64,000 nucleotides of DNA from Dyella sp. AtDHG13 (GCF_003201105.1 NZ_QICJ01000003.1:62001-126000), one strand, 5' to 3'. Numbered from the stretch's first letter, positions 1 to 8,946 are shown. The notes: generated by a model from the sequence alone, not told the origin. Program-made: numbers and translations.

Positions 1-1
1 C

Positions 2-967
2 GAGGCCGGCGGCATGGCCGCCTGGATGGCGGCGGCCACCAGCTACAGCGTCAGCAACCAGGCGATGCTGCCGTTCTTCATCTACTACTCGATGTTCGGC
101 TTCCAGCGCATCGGCGACCTGGCCTGGGCCGCCGGCGACATGCGCGCGCGCGGCTTCCTGGTCGGCGGCACCGCCGGCCGCACCACGCTCAACGGCGAAG
201 GCCTGCAGCATGAGGACGGCCACTCGCACCTGATGGCCGGCGCGATTCCGAACGTGAAGTCGTACGACCCGACCTTCTCCTATGAGGTCGCGGTGATCCT
301 GCAGGACGGCACGCGCCGCATGGTGCAGGAGCAGGAAGACGTCTACTACTACATCACCGTGATGAACGAGAACTACAGCCATCCCGACCTGCCGCAAGGC
401 GTCGAGGAAGGCATCATCAAGGGCATGTACCTGTTCAAGGACGCCGGCAAGCCGAAGAAGGGCGAGCCGCGCGTGCAGCTGCTGGGTTCGGGCACCATCC
501 TGCGCGAAGTCATCGCCGCGGCCGAGCTGCTGGAGAAGGATTTCGGCGTCACCGCCGACATCTGGTCCTGCCCGAGCTTCGTCGAGCTGCGCCGTGACGG
601 TTTCGACGCCGAGCGCTGGAACCGCCTGCATCCGGAAGCCGAGCAGCGCGTACCGTACGTGACCAGTCTGCTGCAGGGCCGCCAGGGCCCGGCCGTGGCC
701 GCCACCGACTACGTGCGCGAGTACGCCGACCAGATCCGTGCCTTCATGCCGGACGGCATGCGCTACACCGTGCTGGGCACCGACGGCTTCGGCCGTTCGG
801 ACACGCGAGAGCACCTGCGTGGCTTCTTCGAAGTCGACCGCTACTGGATCGCCCAGGCGGCGCTGGCGGCGCTGGCGAAGGAAGGCAAGGTCAACGCCAA
901 GGACGTGGCCCGCGCCATCAAGACCTACAAGCTCGATCCGGACAAGCCGAACCCGGAAACGGTCTGA
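2..967 (+). CDS. aceE: Pyruvate dehydrogenase E1 component (homodimeric type), 3' part
   Basis: This is the C-terminal 321 residues of the thiamine-diphosphate E1 subunit, which decarboxylates pyruvate and acetylates the lipoyl groups of E2. The open frame enters from the left edge, so the start and the ThDP-binding half are missing. The segment shows the conserved transketolase-like middle/C-terminal part: the MLPFFIYYSMFGFQRIGDLAW stretch near residues 23-43, the LNGEGLQHEDGHSH motif near 63-76, and the GTDGFGRSDTREHLRGFFEVD motif near the end. A strong terminator follows the stop. The E2 and E3 genes are not adjacent but lie 20 kb to the right (21328-24969). Identity is secure; only the length is unknown. 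Confidence 0.96.
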   Translation, partial: EAGGMAAWMAAATSYSVSNQAMLPFFIYYSMFGFQRIGDLAWAAGDMRARGFLVGGTAGRTTLNGEGLQHEDGHSHLMAGAIPNVKSYDPTFSYEVAVILQDGTRRMVQEQEDVYYYITVMNENYSHPDLPQGVEEGIIKGMYLFKDAGKPKKGEPRVQLLGSGTILREVIAAAELLEKDFGVTADIWSCPSFVELRRDGFDAERWNRLHPEAEQRVPYVTSLLQGRQGPAVAATDYVREYADQIRAFMPDGMRYTVLGTDGFGRSDTREHLRGFFEVDRYWIAQAALAALAKEGKVNAKDVARAIKTYKLDPDKPNPETV

Positions 968-996
968 GGCGAAACCTCGCCCCGATGCCGAAGACG

Positions 997-1027
997 AAAA
1001 CGCCGCGGTCATCCGCGGCGTTTTTTT
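997..1027 (+). terminator. Rho-independent terminator of aceE
   Basis: A perfect 8-bp stem (CGCCGCGG / CCGCGGCG) with a 4-nt TCAT loop is preceded by A4 and followed by T7, 30 bases after the aceE stop codon. Confidence 0.93.
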
Positions 1028-1044
1028 GTGCATCGATGGACGTC

Positions 1045-1073
1045 CAAAAAGAAACCCGCCTTGCGGCGGGTTT
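1045..1073 (-). terminator. Rho-independent terminator of the leftward YqjD-like gene
   Basis: The stem AAACCCGCC / GGCGGGTTT has a short loop and, on the minus strand, is followed by a T run. It lies about 20 bases beyond the stop of the minus-strand gene ending at 1093. Confidence 0.85.
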
Positions 1074-1092
1074 GTACTGTCGAACGCAAAAC

Positions 1093-1416
1093 TCAATCGT
1101 CGTCGCGGTTGCGGAACAGGTGCCGCAGCAGGAAGAACGCACCGACGGTGCCGGCGACGATGGCCGTGGTCGCCACGGGGTGGCGGGTCACATGGCGGCG
1201 CAGGCGGCGGTACTGGTAGTTGGCCTCGTCGGCGAAATCTTCCGCGGCGTGGCCAAGGCGACGGGCATAGGTGCTGCGGTTGCGGCCGAAGCGGCGGCTG
1301 GCGTCGCGGCCGCGTTCCATGAGTTCGTCCGCCCGGTCGGCAGCTTCGCCGGCATAGTGACGCACGCGGTCGCGGACGCCGTTGACGGAGTTTTCTAGAT
1401 CGTAATGGCGGCTCAT
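1093..1416 (-). CDS. YqjD/ElaB/DUF883-like small membrane protein
   Basis: A 107-residue protein. The first two thirds are hydrophilic, strongly charged (many Arg, Asp, Glu) and predicted helical. The C-terminal third carries one membrane helix (about residues 80-98, RHPVATTAIVAGTVGAFFLL) ending in a basic/acidic tail. This resembles the E. coli YqjD/ElaB family, inner-membrane-anchored proteins of stationary phase reported to bind ribosomes. I chose ATG 1416 because an AAGGAGGA ribosome site lies just upstream and the longer frame is Pro/Arg-rich and unlike a protein. It converges on aceE, with a terminator for each. Membership is inferred from layout rather than a signature motif. Confidence 0.78.
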   Translation of the reverse strand: MSRHYDLENSVNGVRDRVRHYAGEAADRADELMERGRDASRRFGRNRSTYARRLGHAAEDFADEANYQYRRLRRHVTRHPVATTAIVAGTVGAFFLLRHLFRNRDDD

Positions 1417-1492
1417 GGCGTCCTCCTTGCAGTAAGGGTTCTCACGTTGCCAGCGGCGGTGTGAGCGGTGCGTAAATAATGGCGCGGACTGT

Positions 1493-2698
1493 TCAGCTGC
1501 GATGTCGGCGCAGTCTGAAACGGCGGTGGTCGTCTGCGGCAAGCGCATGCGCAATGGCATGCCGAACCGGCGGCAGGGCCTGGCTGGCGTGCAGCAAGGC
1601 CGCGCGGGCGTGGCGCGCGATAGGGCGGTCGTCGGTGTACATGGCGACGATGGCTCCGGTCGCGGCATACAGCGGCCAAGTGGCGCGGCGGTGCATGCGT
1701 TGATAGCTGCGCAGCAGATCGACCGAGGCGATGTCTCTCCCGCTGCTGTTCGCCCGACAGATCAGCGCGGCCAGCGTCTGCACGCCGCGCAGGCCGAGAT
1801 TGAAACCGTGCGCCGTCACCGGATGCATGCCCACCGCGGCATCGCCGACGAGGGCGAAGCGCCGGGCCATGAAGCGCCGCGCATACACGCCCACCAGCGG
1901 ATAGGTATGCCGCGTCGAGACGAGCCGCATGTCGCCGAAGCGGTGATTAAAGCGGCGGCGCATCTCAGCGTTGAAGGCGTCATCGTCCATCGCCATGAGA
2001 CGTCGCATCTCATCGGGTGGCAGCGTCACCACGATGGACGCCTCGTCGTTGCGCAGCGGCAGCACGGCCAGGGTCTGCGCGTGGCCGAACCACTCCAGGG
2101 CTTCGCCATGGTGCGGCTTCTCCAGCGCCATGCGGCAGACCAGCATGGTCTTGCCGAAGTCGTGCATGTCGGCGGCGATGCCGGCATCGCGCCGCAGCTT
2201 GGAGAACCGGCTGTCCGCCGCGATGACCAGTTGCGCGCTCACCTCAGCGCCGTTCGACAGCGACAGCCGCGCCAGCGGGCCGTCCAGGGCGAGCTGCTCG
2301 ACCGTGATGCCGCAAGCCAGGGTGATGCGTGGTTCCTGTTCGACGCTGGCATACGCCGCGCGCCGTATCCGGTCGTTGGGAACGAGGAAGCCCAGCTCCG
2401 CTTCGTCGCCGTGTGTCGGGACGACATGGAGACCCCGCGCCACGGTGCCATTGAGTACGCGCGCGCTGCGTAGCGGAGCGATGTCAGCGGGCCCCAGCCG
2501 CTGCCAGATGCCGAGCTCCTTCAGGATGCGCACCGAGCGAGGCGTCAACGCAATCTCGCGGCCGTCGAACGACGGCTCCTGCAAGGTCTGCTGCGCCTGC
2601 TGCTCGATCACCAGGATGCTGAGGCCGGTATCGGCGAGCGATCGGGCCAGGCAAAGTCCGGCAGGGCCGGCGCCGACGATCGCGATGTCCACGTTCAT
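1493..2698 (-). CDS. ubiM: FAD-dependent ubiquinone-biosynthesis hydroxylase, UbiM-like (UbiH/UbiF/Coq6 family)
   Basis: A 401-residue aromatic monooxygenase of the UbiH/UbiF/VisC family, which hydroxylates the quinone ring in ubiquinone synthesis using FAD and NAD(P)H. The Rossmann GAGPAG motif is at residues 9-14. The second FAD motif (ALVGDAAVGMHPVTAHGFNL) is centred on G285-D286 and is typical of the family. Family members differ in regioselectivity, and the UbiM subgroup is known from Neisseria and several other proteobacteria; assignment to that subgroup is from overall resemblance and is less certain than the family. It is separated from the DUF883-like gene and the upstream MFS gene by short gaps, all leftward. 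Confidence 0.8.
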   Translation of the reverse strand: MNVDIAIVGAGPAGLCLARSLADTGLSILVIEQQAQQTLQEPSFDGREIALTPRSVRILKELGIWQRLGPADIAPLRSARVLNGTVARGLHVVPTHGDEAELGFLVPNDRIRRAAYASVEQEPRITLACGITVEQLALDGPLARLSLSNGAEVSAQLVIAADSRFSKLRRDAGIAADMHDFGKTMLVCRMALEKPHHGEALEWFGHAQTLAVLPLRNDEASIVVTLPPDEMRRLMAMDDDAFNAEMRRRFNHRFGDMRLVSTRHTYPLVGVYARRFMARRFALVGDAAVGMHPVTAHGFNLGLRGVQTLAALICRANSSGRDIASVDLLRSYQRMHRRATWPLYAATGAIVAMYTDDRPIARHARAALLHASQALPPVRHAIAHALAADDHRRFRLRRHRS

Positions 2699-2793
2699 GG
2701 CATGGGTACGCTGGGAAATGGCCCCATGCTAGCGGCCGCCATGCCGTCGACCTTGATGCGCGTCAATCGCCGGCTGCGCCATCGCCAGGATGA

Positions 2794-4062
2794 CTAGATC
2801 GTATCGGCGCCCGCGGGCTCGACCACCGGCGGCTCCGCCCGCAGGCTTTGCCGCCGGCGCAGCGAGGGGAACATGGCCATCCACAGCCCGACCACGACCA
2901 GCGTGCCGATGCCGCCGATCAGCGTGGCATTGATCGCGCCCATCCAGGCCGCGAGCAGGCCGGATTCGAACTCGCCCAGCTGGTTCGACGTGTTGATGAA
3001 AATGGCGTTCACCGCGCTGACTCGGCCGCGCATGTCGTCGGGCGTATCCAACTGCACCAGCGCGCCACGGATCACCATGCTCACCATGTCGAAGGCACCG
3101 AGCGCGAACAGCGCGATGAGCGAAAGCCACAGCACCTTGGACACGGCGAACACCAGCGTGGCCACGCCGAAACCGGCCACCGAGGCGAACATGATCGGCC
3201 CCACGCGCCGCTCCATGCTGTGGCGCGCCAGCCACAGCGACATCAGCAAGGCGCCCACGGCCGGCGCCGCGCGCAGCAGGCCCAGGCCCCACGGGCCGGT
3301 GTGCAGGATGTCTTTCGCAAAGATGGGCAGCAGCGCCGTCGCGCCGCCCAGCAGCACGGCGAACAGGTCCAGCGAAATCACGCCGAGCACATCGGGGCGC
3401 TGGCGGATGAAATGCACGCCGGCGAACAGCGTCTTCAAGGTCGCCGGCTCGCGCCTGGGCTGAGCCTGCTCGTAGCGCAGGTGCGCCATCAGCAGCACGG
3501 CGATCAGATACAGCACCGCGCACACCGTGTACACCGTGCCAGGCCCGGCGACATAGAGCAGGCCGCCGACGGCCGGGCCCATGATCATCGCGGCCTGTCC
3601 CGCCGAGGCGCTCGCGGCCATGGCGCGCGGCAATACCTTGGTCGGCACCAGTGCCGGCAGCATCGACTGCAGTGCGGGAAATTCGAAGGCCTTGGCCACG
3701 CCGATGACGAACACCAGCGCGAGGATGATTGCCTCGTGCGCCAGATGCATCAGGCTGATCGCGGCGAGCACCGCGATGGCCAGCATGTCCACGATCTGCC
3801 CGAGCATCACGATGCGGCGGCGCTCGAACTGATCGGCGACGTGCCCAGCGGGCAGAGCCAGCATCACGGACGGAAAGAACTGCACGAGGCCGATCAGGCC
3901 AAGATCCAGCGCGCGGCCCGTGATCGCATAGATCTGCCAGCCGACAGCCACCGACAACATCTGGAAACCGAAGCCCGAGCAGATGCGGGCGAACCAGAAC
4001 TGCACGAACGCAGGGTGTGAGCGCAGCGAATCCGCGGGATCTTGCGCGGGAGAGGGCGGCAT
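2794..4062 (-). CDS. MFS transporter (EntS-like, MFS_3 type)
   Basis: A 422-residue inner-membrane carrier with about twelve hydrophobic segments. The major-facilitator loop 2-3 motif appears as GHVADQFERRR near residues 76-86. The overall layout, with a short N-terminus and long hydrophobic repeats, resembles the EntS/MFS_3 group of exporters, but the substrate cannot be read from sequence. An AAGGA ribosome site precedes ATG 4062. It is divergent from the DUF3247 gene across a 141-bp promoter region. Confidence 0.85.
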   Translation of the reverse strand: MPPSPAQDPADSLRSHPAFVQFWFARICSGFGFQMLSVAVGWQIYAITGRALDLGLIGLVQFFPSVMLALPAGHVADQFERRRIVMLGQIVDMLAIAVLAAISLMHLAHEAIILALVFVIGVAKAFEFPALQSMLPALVPTKVLPRAMAASASAGQAAMIMGPAVGGLLYVAGPGTVYTVCAVLYLIAVLLMAHLRYEQAQPRREPATLKTLFAGVHFIRQRPDVLGVISLDLFAVLLGGATALLPIFAKDILHTGPWGLGLLRAAPAVGALLMSLWLARHSMERRVGPIMFASVAGFGVATLVFAVSKVLWLSLIALFALGAFDMVSMVIRGALVQLDTPDDMRGRVSAVNAIFINTSNQLGEFESGLLAAWMGAINATLIGGIGTLVVVGLWMAMFPSLRRRQSLRAEPPVVEPAGADTI

Positions 4063-4203
4063 GTGGGGATCCTTGCAGGGACGCCTCCATTATCGGCAGC
4101 TGAAGCCTTCACGCAAAGCACTGCCGCTTCACGCGGATGTGATCGCGCCTTGCCGCTGCGCGCCCTACGGTGGAAACCATCCCACCGGGCAACGAGGTGA
4201 AGC

Positions 4204-4506
4204 ATGGGACAGTTTGCCGAACGCGTTTACACCGATGCGGCGGGCATTCGCCGCATCGAGGATCTGGTCGATCAGCTGCCCACCAACGGCCACGTGGTGC
4301 TGCAGCTCAGGGACGGCACCAGCTATGACGGCGTGGTCTGCGAACGGCCGAACGTGCAGGTCTTTCGCGATGGCGAGGAGCGGGAGGGCATCAATGGCGT
4401 GGTTCGCCTGGAACGTCCCGATGCGCCCATGTGGAGTTGCTATGTGTGGCTGGGCGACATCCATCGCGTCGAGCACCTGGATTCCACGCTGGGCAGCGAG
4501 ACCTGA
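4204..4506 (+). CDS. DUF3247 family protein
   Basis: A 100-residue soluble protein with alternating short strands (VVLQLRDGTSYDGVVCERP, then QVFRDGEEREGINGVVRLE), consistent with a small beta-barrel. It matches DUF3247, a family largely confined to the Xanthomonadales, which supports the taxonomic call. It has an SD-like AACGAGGTGA before ATG 4204. No function is known. A palindromic repeat begins a few bases after its stop. Confidence 0.82.
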   Translation: MGQFAERVYTDAAGIRRIEDLVDQLPTNGHVVLQLRDGTSYDGVVCERPNVQVFRDGEEREGINGVVRLERPDAPMWSCYVWLGDIHRVEHLDSTLGSET

Positions 4507-4517
4507 GGATCCTTCCA

Positions 4518-4670
4518 GAATCTCGCGCGGGCGCCTATGTCCCTCACCGTCATTCCGGCGAAAGCCGGAATCCAGTGCCTTTAAGCCTTTTCGCAATGCG
4601 TAAAGTCGCTGGATTCCGGCCTTCGCCGGAATGACGGTGAGGGATATAGGCGTTTAGGCGAGATTTTGTG
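4518..4670. repeat. Dispersed palindromic repeat, family A, copy 1
   Basis: Two inverted arms of about 57 bp (4518-4575 and 4612-4670) surround a short spacer. The core of each arm is CCTCACCGTCATTCCGGCG with its own inner hairpin (TTCCGGC / GCCGGAA). The outermost parts (AATCTCGC and GCGAGATT) also pair. Copies recur near 8.9, 33.7 and 39.5 kb. The element sits in the gap between DUF3247 and the convergent acyltransferase gene and could fold into a long hairpin acting as a transcript end. Confidence 0.9.
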
Positions 4671-4700
4671 CGTCGTCGTGGGGCCGGTGACCCGAAAGGC

Positions 4701-5924
4701 TCACGCCTGCTGGATCTGTCCCGCGAACGTCGATCCGACCCGCGCCTTACGCAGCACCGTATCGAGCCCGAACAGCGGCCGCAGCCTGCGCGTGCGGCGT
4801 ATCACGAACTCATGCAGCACGGCGCAGCCGACGACCGTTCCCAGCAGCATCAGCGACGGCTCCAGTACCGGCCCCAGCTTCAGCGGAATCAGCCAATAGG
4901 CAAAGGCGAGCATCACGCTCTGATGCAGGATGTACCACGGGAACACGGCCTCGCGCGCATACGGGAGCCAGCGGAACGGCCGGTTGAGGTACTGGTGCCC
5001 CCAGCCCAGCACGGCGGCAATCGCGCTCCACATATAGAAGAAGCGCAGCGCACGCTCGCACAGGTAATAGGCCGCGTGCACGGAGGCGGGCCAGCCGCTC
5101 ATGCCGAGCACATCGCCCAGGCGATCCATCACCACAAAGGTGCCAAAGCAGAAGAGCGCCATGCCCAGCGAACGGTGACGCAAGCGCGCCAGTTCCTGCC
5201 ACAGACCCGGATGCGTGCCGATGGCATAACCGTAGAGGAACATCGTGGCGTAGCCGGCATGGGCGTACCAATCGTGGAACAGCGCGTGGTTCTGCGGAAA
5301 ACGCGCCGCCAGCAGCAGGTTGTACGCAAATAGCGGCAGCGCGGGCAGTAGCAGCAGCGGCCAGCCGCGCAGGCGATGGACGGCGGCGATGGCGCGCTGT
5401 CCCCACGGCGATTCCAGCGCGGGCAGCAGTGCGATCAAGGCCAGCGTGTAGATCCATACGTACGGCAAGTACCACAGGTGGTTCCAGGTCACGCCGAACT
5501 GCCAGCCGTCGAAGGCGCCGGCCGGCCACGGCCCGCCCGTGTAGTAGCGCAGCAGAAAATGCCCGAAGCCCGGCTGCACCAGCCCGTTCGCCACGCCCTG
5601 GACATACGGCTGGATGGGAACGACTACGGCCATGCCGAACAGCAGCGGCAGCATCAGGCGCGCCGTGCGTTTCCAGGCCAGCGCCGGCAGGGTCAGCCGT
5701 CCCCGCAGGAAGTGCACCGCCATGCCGGAAATCAGGAACAGCAGGTCCATGCGCCAGAAGTTGGAGGCGAGCATGGGGTACTGCAGCCACTCGCTGATAT
5801 GGCTGCTCTTGAGGTGGAAGGTCCAGTCGCTGACCGGCCCCACGTAAAGCATGCCCAGGTGGTAGAGGATCAGCAGGCCGAAGGCCAGCACGCGCAGGGC
5901 GTCGATGTCGTGGCGGCGGTTCAT
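4701..5924 (-). CDS. Acyltransferase 3 family membrane protein (OpgC-like)
   Basis: A 407-residue integral membrane acyltransferase with about ten hydrophobic segments. The N-terminus RRHDIDALRVLAFGLLILYH carries the family's R-x-x-D-x-L-R pattern followed by the conserved membrane His (H22). Acyltransferase 3 enzymes such as OpgC transfer acetyl or succinyl groups to glucans, lipopolysaccharide or exopolysaccharide; the acceptor here is unknown. I chose ATG 5924 over the much longer upstream frame because the N-terminal family motif begins there. The gene is divergent from the LytTR regulator, with 154 bp between their starts, suggesting it may be a target. Confidence 0.85.
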   Translation of the reverse strand: MNRRHDIDALRVLAFGLLILYHLGMLYVGPVSDWTFHLKSSHISEWLQYPMLASNFWRMDLLFLISGMAVHFLRGRLTLPALAWKRTARLMLPLLFGMAVVVPIQPYVQGVANGLVQPGFGHFLLRYYTGGPWPAGAFDGWQFGVTWNHLWYLPYVWIYTLALIALLPALESPWGQRAIAAVHRLRGWPLLLLPALPLFAYNLLLAARFPQNHALFHDWYAHAGYATMFLYGYAIGTHPGLWQELARLRHRSLGMALFCFGTFVVMDRLGDVLGMSGWPASVHAAYYLCERALRFFYMWSAIAAVLGWGHQYLNRPFRWLPYAREAVFPWYILHQSVMLAFAYWLIPLKLGPVLEPSLMLLGTVVGCAVLHEFVIRRTRRLRPLFGLDTVLRKARVGSTFAGQIQQA

Positions 5925-6078
5925 GAGCGCAACTCCGTGGGAAAGTGCCGTGCATGCTCCGCCGCGCCAGCCCTCGGGTCGCCCGCTAAGTGATTGATTG
6001 ACGGGAAACAGGGACGAGTGGCGACCTGCCAGGGACGAAAAGGGCGGGTTCGGCCGCCGCTCCACGTAGAATCCCTGC

Positions 6079-6972
6079 ATGAGCACCCAGCCGGCCTTCG
6101 ACTTCGCCCGTTTCCAACGCTGGCGCCGACCTTTCGAGATCGGCTTCTGGGTCGTCATGATGACGGTCAACACCGTGTTCAACGGCGTCGTCGCGTGGTT
6201 CGACGATACCTACCGCACGCACCGGGCCGAGAACATCGAGCCGTGGATATGGGAAGCCACCAGCAGCCTGGTCGTCCTGGCGCTGGTGCCCTTCGTGGTG
6301 TGGGCCAGCCGTCGCTGGACGCTGCGCTTCGGCAACTGGCGGCAGAACCTGAAGATCCATCTCGCGCTCAGCGTGCCGTTCTGCCTGGCGCACGTGGGAC
6401 TGATGATCGTGCTGCGCATCGTGGCCTACCGCGTTCTTCTCGGCTGGCAGTACCACTTCGGTGACGACTGGCTGCGGCAGCTGGGCTACGAGTACCTGAA
6501 GGACGTCCGCACCTACTTCCTGTTCCTTGGCCTGATCGGCGGCTACCGCCTGCTCGTGCTGCGCCTGCAGGGCGAGGCCAGCCTGCTGGCAGAACCGGAC
6601 GAAGGCCCGCCGGTGGAGCCGGTGGATCGCCCGGAGCGCTTTCTGGTGCGCAAGCTGGGCAAGGAGTTCCTGGTGGCGGCGCGCGAGATCGAGTGGCTGC
6701 AGGCCTCGGGCAACTACGTGAACCTGCACGTGCGCGGCCGCGACTACCCGCTGCGCGCCACCATGGCCGGCATCGAAGATCGCCTGGACCCGACGCGCTT
6801 CGTGCGCGTGCATCGCAGCTATCTGGTGAACCTCGACTATCTCGCGGAAATCGAACCGCTGGATACCGGCGACGCCCGCCTCACCATGCGCGATGGCGCC
6901 ACGCTGCCGTGCAGCCGCCGCTTCCGCAACCAGCTGCGCGAACGCTTCGGCGATGTCCCCGTCAACGCATAG
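6079..6972 (+). CDS. Membrane-anchored LytTR-domain transcriptional regulator
   Basis: A 297-residue protein with four hydrophobic segments in the first 160 residues (about 22-42, 62-82, 95-115, 145-160) and a C-terminal LytTR DNA-binding domain (about 195-295). The signature runs IEWLQASGNYVNLH, FVRVHRSYLVNL and the LPCSRRF element near the end. LytTR proteins bind direct repeats and often control extracellular polysaccharides. There is no receiver domain, so the signal is probably sensed by the membrane part. A TAGAAT element lies immediately before the start. It faces away from the acyltransferase gene. Confidence 0.88.
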   Translation: MSTQPAFDFARFQRWRRPFEIGFWVVMMTVNTVFNGVVAWFDDTYRTHRAENIEPWIWEATSSLVVLALVPFVVWASRRWTLRFGNWRQNLKIHLALSVPFCLAHVGLMIVLRIVAYRVLLGWQYHFGDDWLRQLGYEYLKDVRTYFLFLGLIGGYRLLVLRLQGEASLLAEPDEGPPVEPVDRPERFLVRKLGKEFLVAAREIEWLQASGNYVNLHVRGRDYPLRATMAGIEDRLDPTRFVRVHRSYLVNLDYLAEIEPLDTGDARLTMRDGATLPCSRRFRNQLRERFGDVPVNA

Positions 6973-7057
6973 CCTTGTTGCAGCGAAAGGCGGGACGGTT
7001 GCGCCCCGGCTTGCCCTCGTTCCACTCTTACCGCCTATCCGCCACAGGAACCCGTCC

Positions 7058-7789
7058 ATGAAACAGCGCCTAAGCCTTGCCGCCAGCACTCTCGCCACTC
7101 TGCTTGCGCTCGCGGGCTGTTCCCAGTCCGGCGACCAGGCGCAGGCGCCGCAGCAGGCAGAGGCGCCTGCGGACGATTCCGCCGACAAGCTCAACACCTA
7201 TCGCCAGCTCCAGCGCATCGGCAACGACGAGATGGCGGTGACCATGGGCAAGGAAATCCTCAGCCGCTACCCCAACAGCGATGCGGCCAAGGAAGTACAG
7301 CAGAGCCTGCCGGCCATCGAGCAGCGCTACAAGGAAAACAGCGAGAAGAACCGCCTGGCCGGTTTGTGGCTGTACCAGGTGTCGCCGATGGCCGGCGGCA
7401 CGCAGTCCACCGCCACCATCTACACCAGCCAGCCCGCGGGCGAGGAGCGTGTGCGGCTGGTGCTGCGCCGACATACCGAATGGGGGCAGAACGCCTTCCT
7501 GTTCAACGGCGGTCCGCACGGTTTCGTGTGCAAGGGTGTGTGTTCGATCAAGGCCACGTTCGACGGCAAGCCAGGCACGATCGCCGCCTTCGCACCGACC
7601 ACCGGCGAGCCCGCATTGCTGTTCAAGGACGACAAGGGCTTCATCGCCCAGTTGGAGAAGGCCAAGAAGATCACCATGGACGTGACCCTGCAGGACGGCG
7701 AGAAGAAGCAGACCCTGCTGTTCGAAACAGGCGGCTTCGACCCGTCCAAGTGGCAGGCGGTGTCCAAGTCGCCGGCCAAGAAGAAATAA
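7058..7789 (+). CDS. Putative lipoprotein, function unknown
   Basis: A 243-residue protein. ATG 7058 begins a lipoprotein signal peptide with lipobox LAGC, making C21 the lipidated residue. An Asp/Ala/Gln-rich linker follows, then a helical segment resembling a TPR/YbgF-like unit (NTYRQLQRIGNDEMAVTMGK, with LSRYPNSDAAKEV), then a beta-rich C-terminal half containing two Cys (FVCKGVCSIKATFDGK). No known family is recognised. It is followed by a second small lipoprotein gene after 58 bp, so the two may be co-transcribed and sit in the same membrane. Confidence 0.75.
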   Translation: MKQRLSLAASTLATLLALAGCSQSGDQAQAPQQAEAPADDSADKLNTYRQLQRIGNDEMAVTMGKEILSRYPNSDAAKEVQQSLPAIEQRYKENSEKNRLAGLWLYQVSPMAGGTQSTATIYTSQPAGEERVRLVLRRHTEWGQNAFLFNGGPHGFVCKGVCSIKATFDGKPGTIAAFAPTTGEPALLFKDDKGFIAQLEKAKKITMDVTLQDGEKKQTLLFETGGFDPSKWQAVSKSPAKKK

Positions 7790-7847
7790 CGTCCACGCAC
7801 GCGAGCCTCATGCGTTGGTACGCCCAGCACTTACGGAGATGTAGATC

Positions 7848-8294
7848 ATGGCAGTCAAACACCTTCTCGCCGCTGTCGCGGTGATCGCCGCCCTTGCCGG
7901 GTGCACGCGCGTAGGCAAGGACTACACCGCCCGCATGGAAGCGCGCCAGCAGGCCTATGCCGCTGCCGCCGGCGCCCCGGTCAACAGCTTCCGCTATTTC
8001 AGCCTGTGGTCGTGGGAGCCGCTCAGCGACCAGCAATTGGCCGTCTATACGCGCTCGAACGAGGCCTGGCTGATCGACCTCGACGGCCGCTGCCGCAATC
8101 TGGAATTCACCAACCACATCGGCCTGACGTCCAGTGCCAGCGAGGTGTCGGTGAAGTTCGACCGCGTGCTCACGGGGCCAGGGGATGCGCCGTGCTTCAT
8201 CAAGCAGATTCGGCCGGTGGATTTGAAGAAGCTGGATTCGCCGCAGCAGGGCAAGCCGCGTGAGGTGGAGGAGGCGGCGCGGCCGGCGAAGTGA
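7848..8294 (+). CDS. Small lipoprotein, DUF6491-like
   Basis: A 148-residue protein with a lipobox (LAGC, lipidation at C19). The core SFRYFSLWSWEPLSDQQLAV, then AWLIDLDGRC and SEVSVKFDRVL, resembles the DUF6491 family of small lipoproteins common in Xanthomonadales; two conserved Cys (in GRC and APCFI) could form a disulfide. Start ATG 7848 has GGAG upstream. Function unknown. It is the last gene before a 1.4-kb gene-free stretch. Confidence 0.7.
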   Translation: MAVKHLLAAVAVIAALAGCTRVGKDYTARMEARQQAYAAAAGAPVNSFRYFSLWSWEPLSDQQLAVYTRSNEAWLIDLDGRCRNLEFTNHIGLTSSASEVSVKFDRVLTGPGDAPCFIKQIRPVDLKKLDSPQQGKPREVEEAARPAK

Positions 8295-8419
8295 TGGTTG
8301 TGGGTGGGTTGGTTTTGTCGTGATGGGGGTTTGGGCCGCGTGTGGCGGGGCCGCTTTGTAGTCGCCGTGAAGTCAGGTGGTTGGGAGTTCGGACAGTCCG
8401 CCGCGGGCCACAGCTTTTG

Positions 8420-8459
8420 CTCCCTCTCCCCTTTTGGGGAGAGGGTTGGGGTGAGGGGT
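8420..8459. repeat. Dispersed palindrome, family B (CCCTCTCCCC type), copy 1
   Basis: The CCCTCTCCCC / GGGGAGAGGG hairpin followed by TTGGGGTGAGGGG is a widely dispersed intergenic repeat type in Xanthomonadales. Further copies lie between aceF and lpdA and inside lpdA. Confidence 0.85.
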
Positions 8460-8685
8460 CAATCTAGCCTCACCGTTTCATTCTTCAGCCGTCATCCCGG
8501 CGTAGGCCGGGATCAGTGACTTTGTGCTGGGTTGTCGCGTGAAGTGTGGTTGGCTCTTTTTCTAGCGCTAGCGCGACCTGGCCGCCTGCGCGGCGGGCGT
8601 TCCGGCCTCCTGCCGGAGGCCGGGTCACTTTCTCTTGCTTGCCCAAGAGAAAGTAACCAAAGAGAAGGGCCCCCCGGAATCGGCG

Positions 8686-8907
8686 CCTATCGGGCTGAAG
8701 CCCGATAGGTCCGCGGTCGGGTTACGGGGTTTGTCGACAGGGCATCCTGCCCTGACGCCAAACTGGCTCGCATCCTTGCGAGCCACCCTGCGGGCTATTC
8801 CTCCACCCGCCCGCCGCCTCATACGGGGACCCGGAAGATCAAGAGCGAGAGCCGACGGCTCGTGCCGCTGCGCGGCACATTGCGTCGTGGCAGGCGCGCA
8901 GCGCCTG
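8686..8907. repeat. Array of six consecutive perfect short hairpins
   Basis: Six exact hairpins follow one another: arms CCTATCGGGC (loop TGAA) 8686-8709, CAGGGCA 8738-8754, GGCTCGCA 8765-8784, GAGCCG 8849-8861, GTGCCGC 8862-8878, CAGGCGC 8891-8907. Loops are 1-4 bases. The stem words differ from one another, so this is not a simple repeat. It lies inside the 1.2-kb element. Confidence 0.85.
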
Positions 8908-8946
8908 TCTTGGAGCTTGTTCAAAATCTCCGGAGCGACACCGGTT

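Noticed and set aside
8686-8907. CRISPR array
   Set aside because: Stems differ from one another, spacing is irregular and there is no repeated unit or cas gene.
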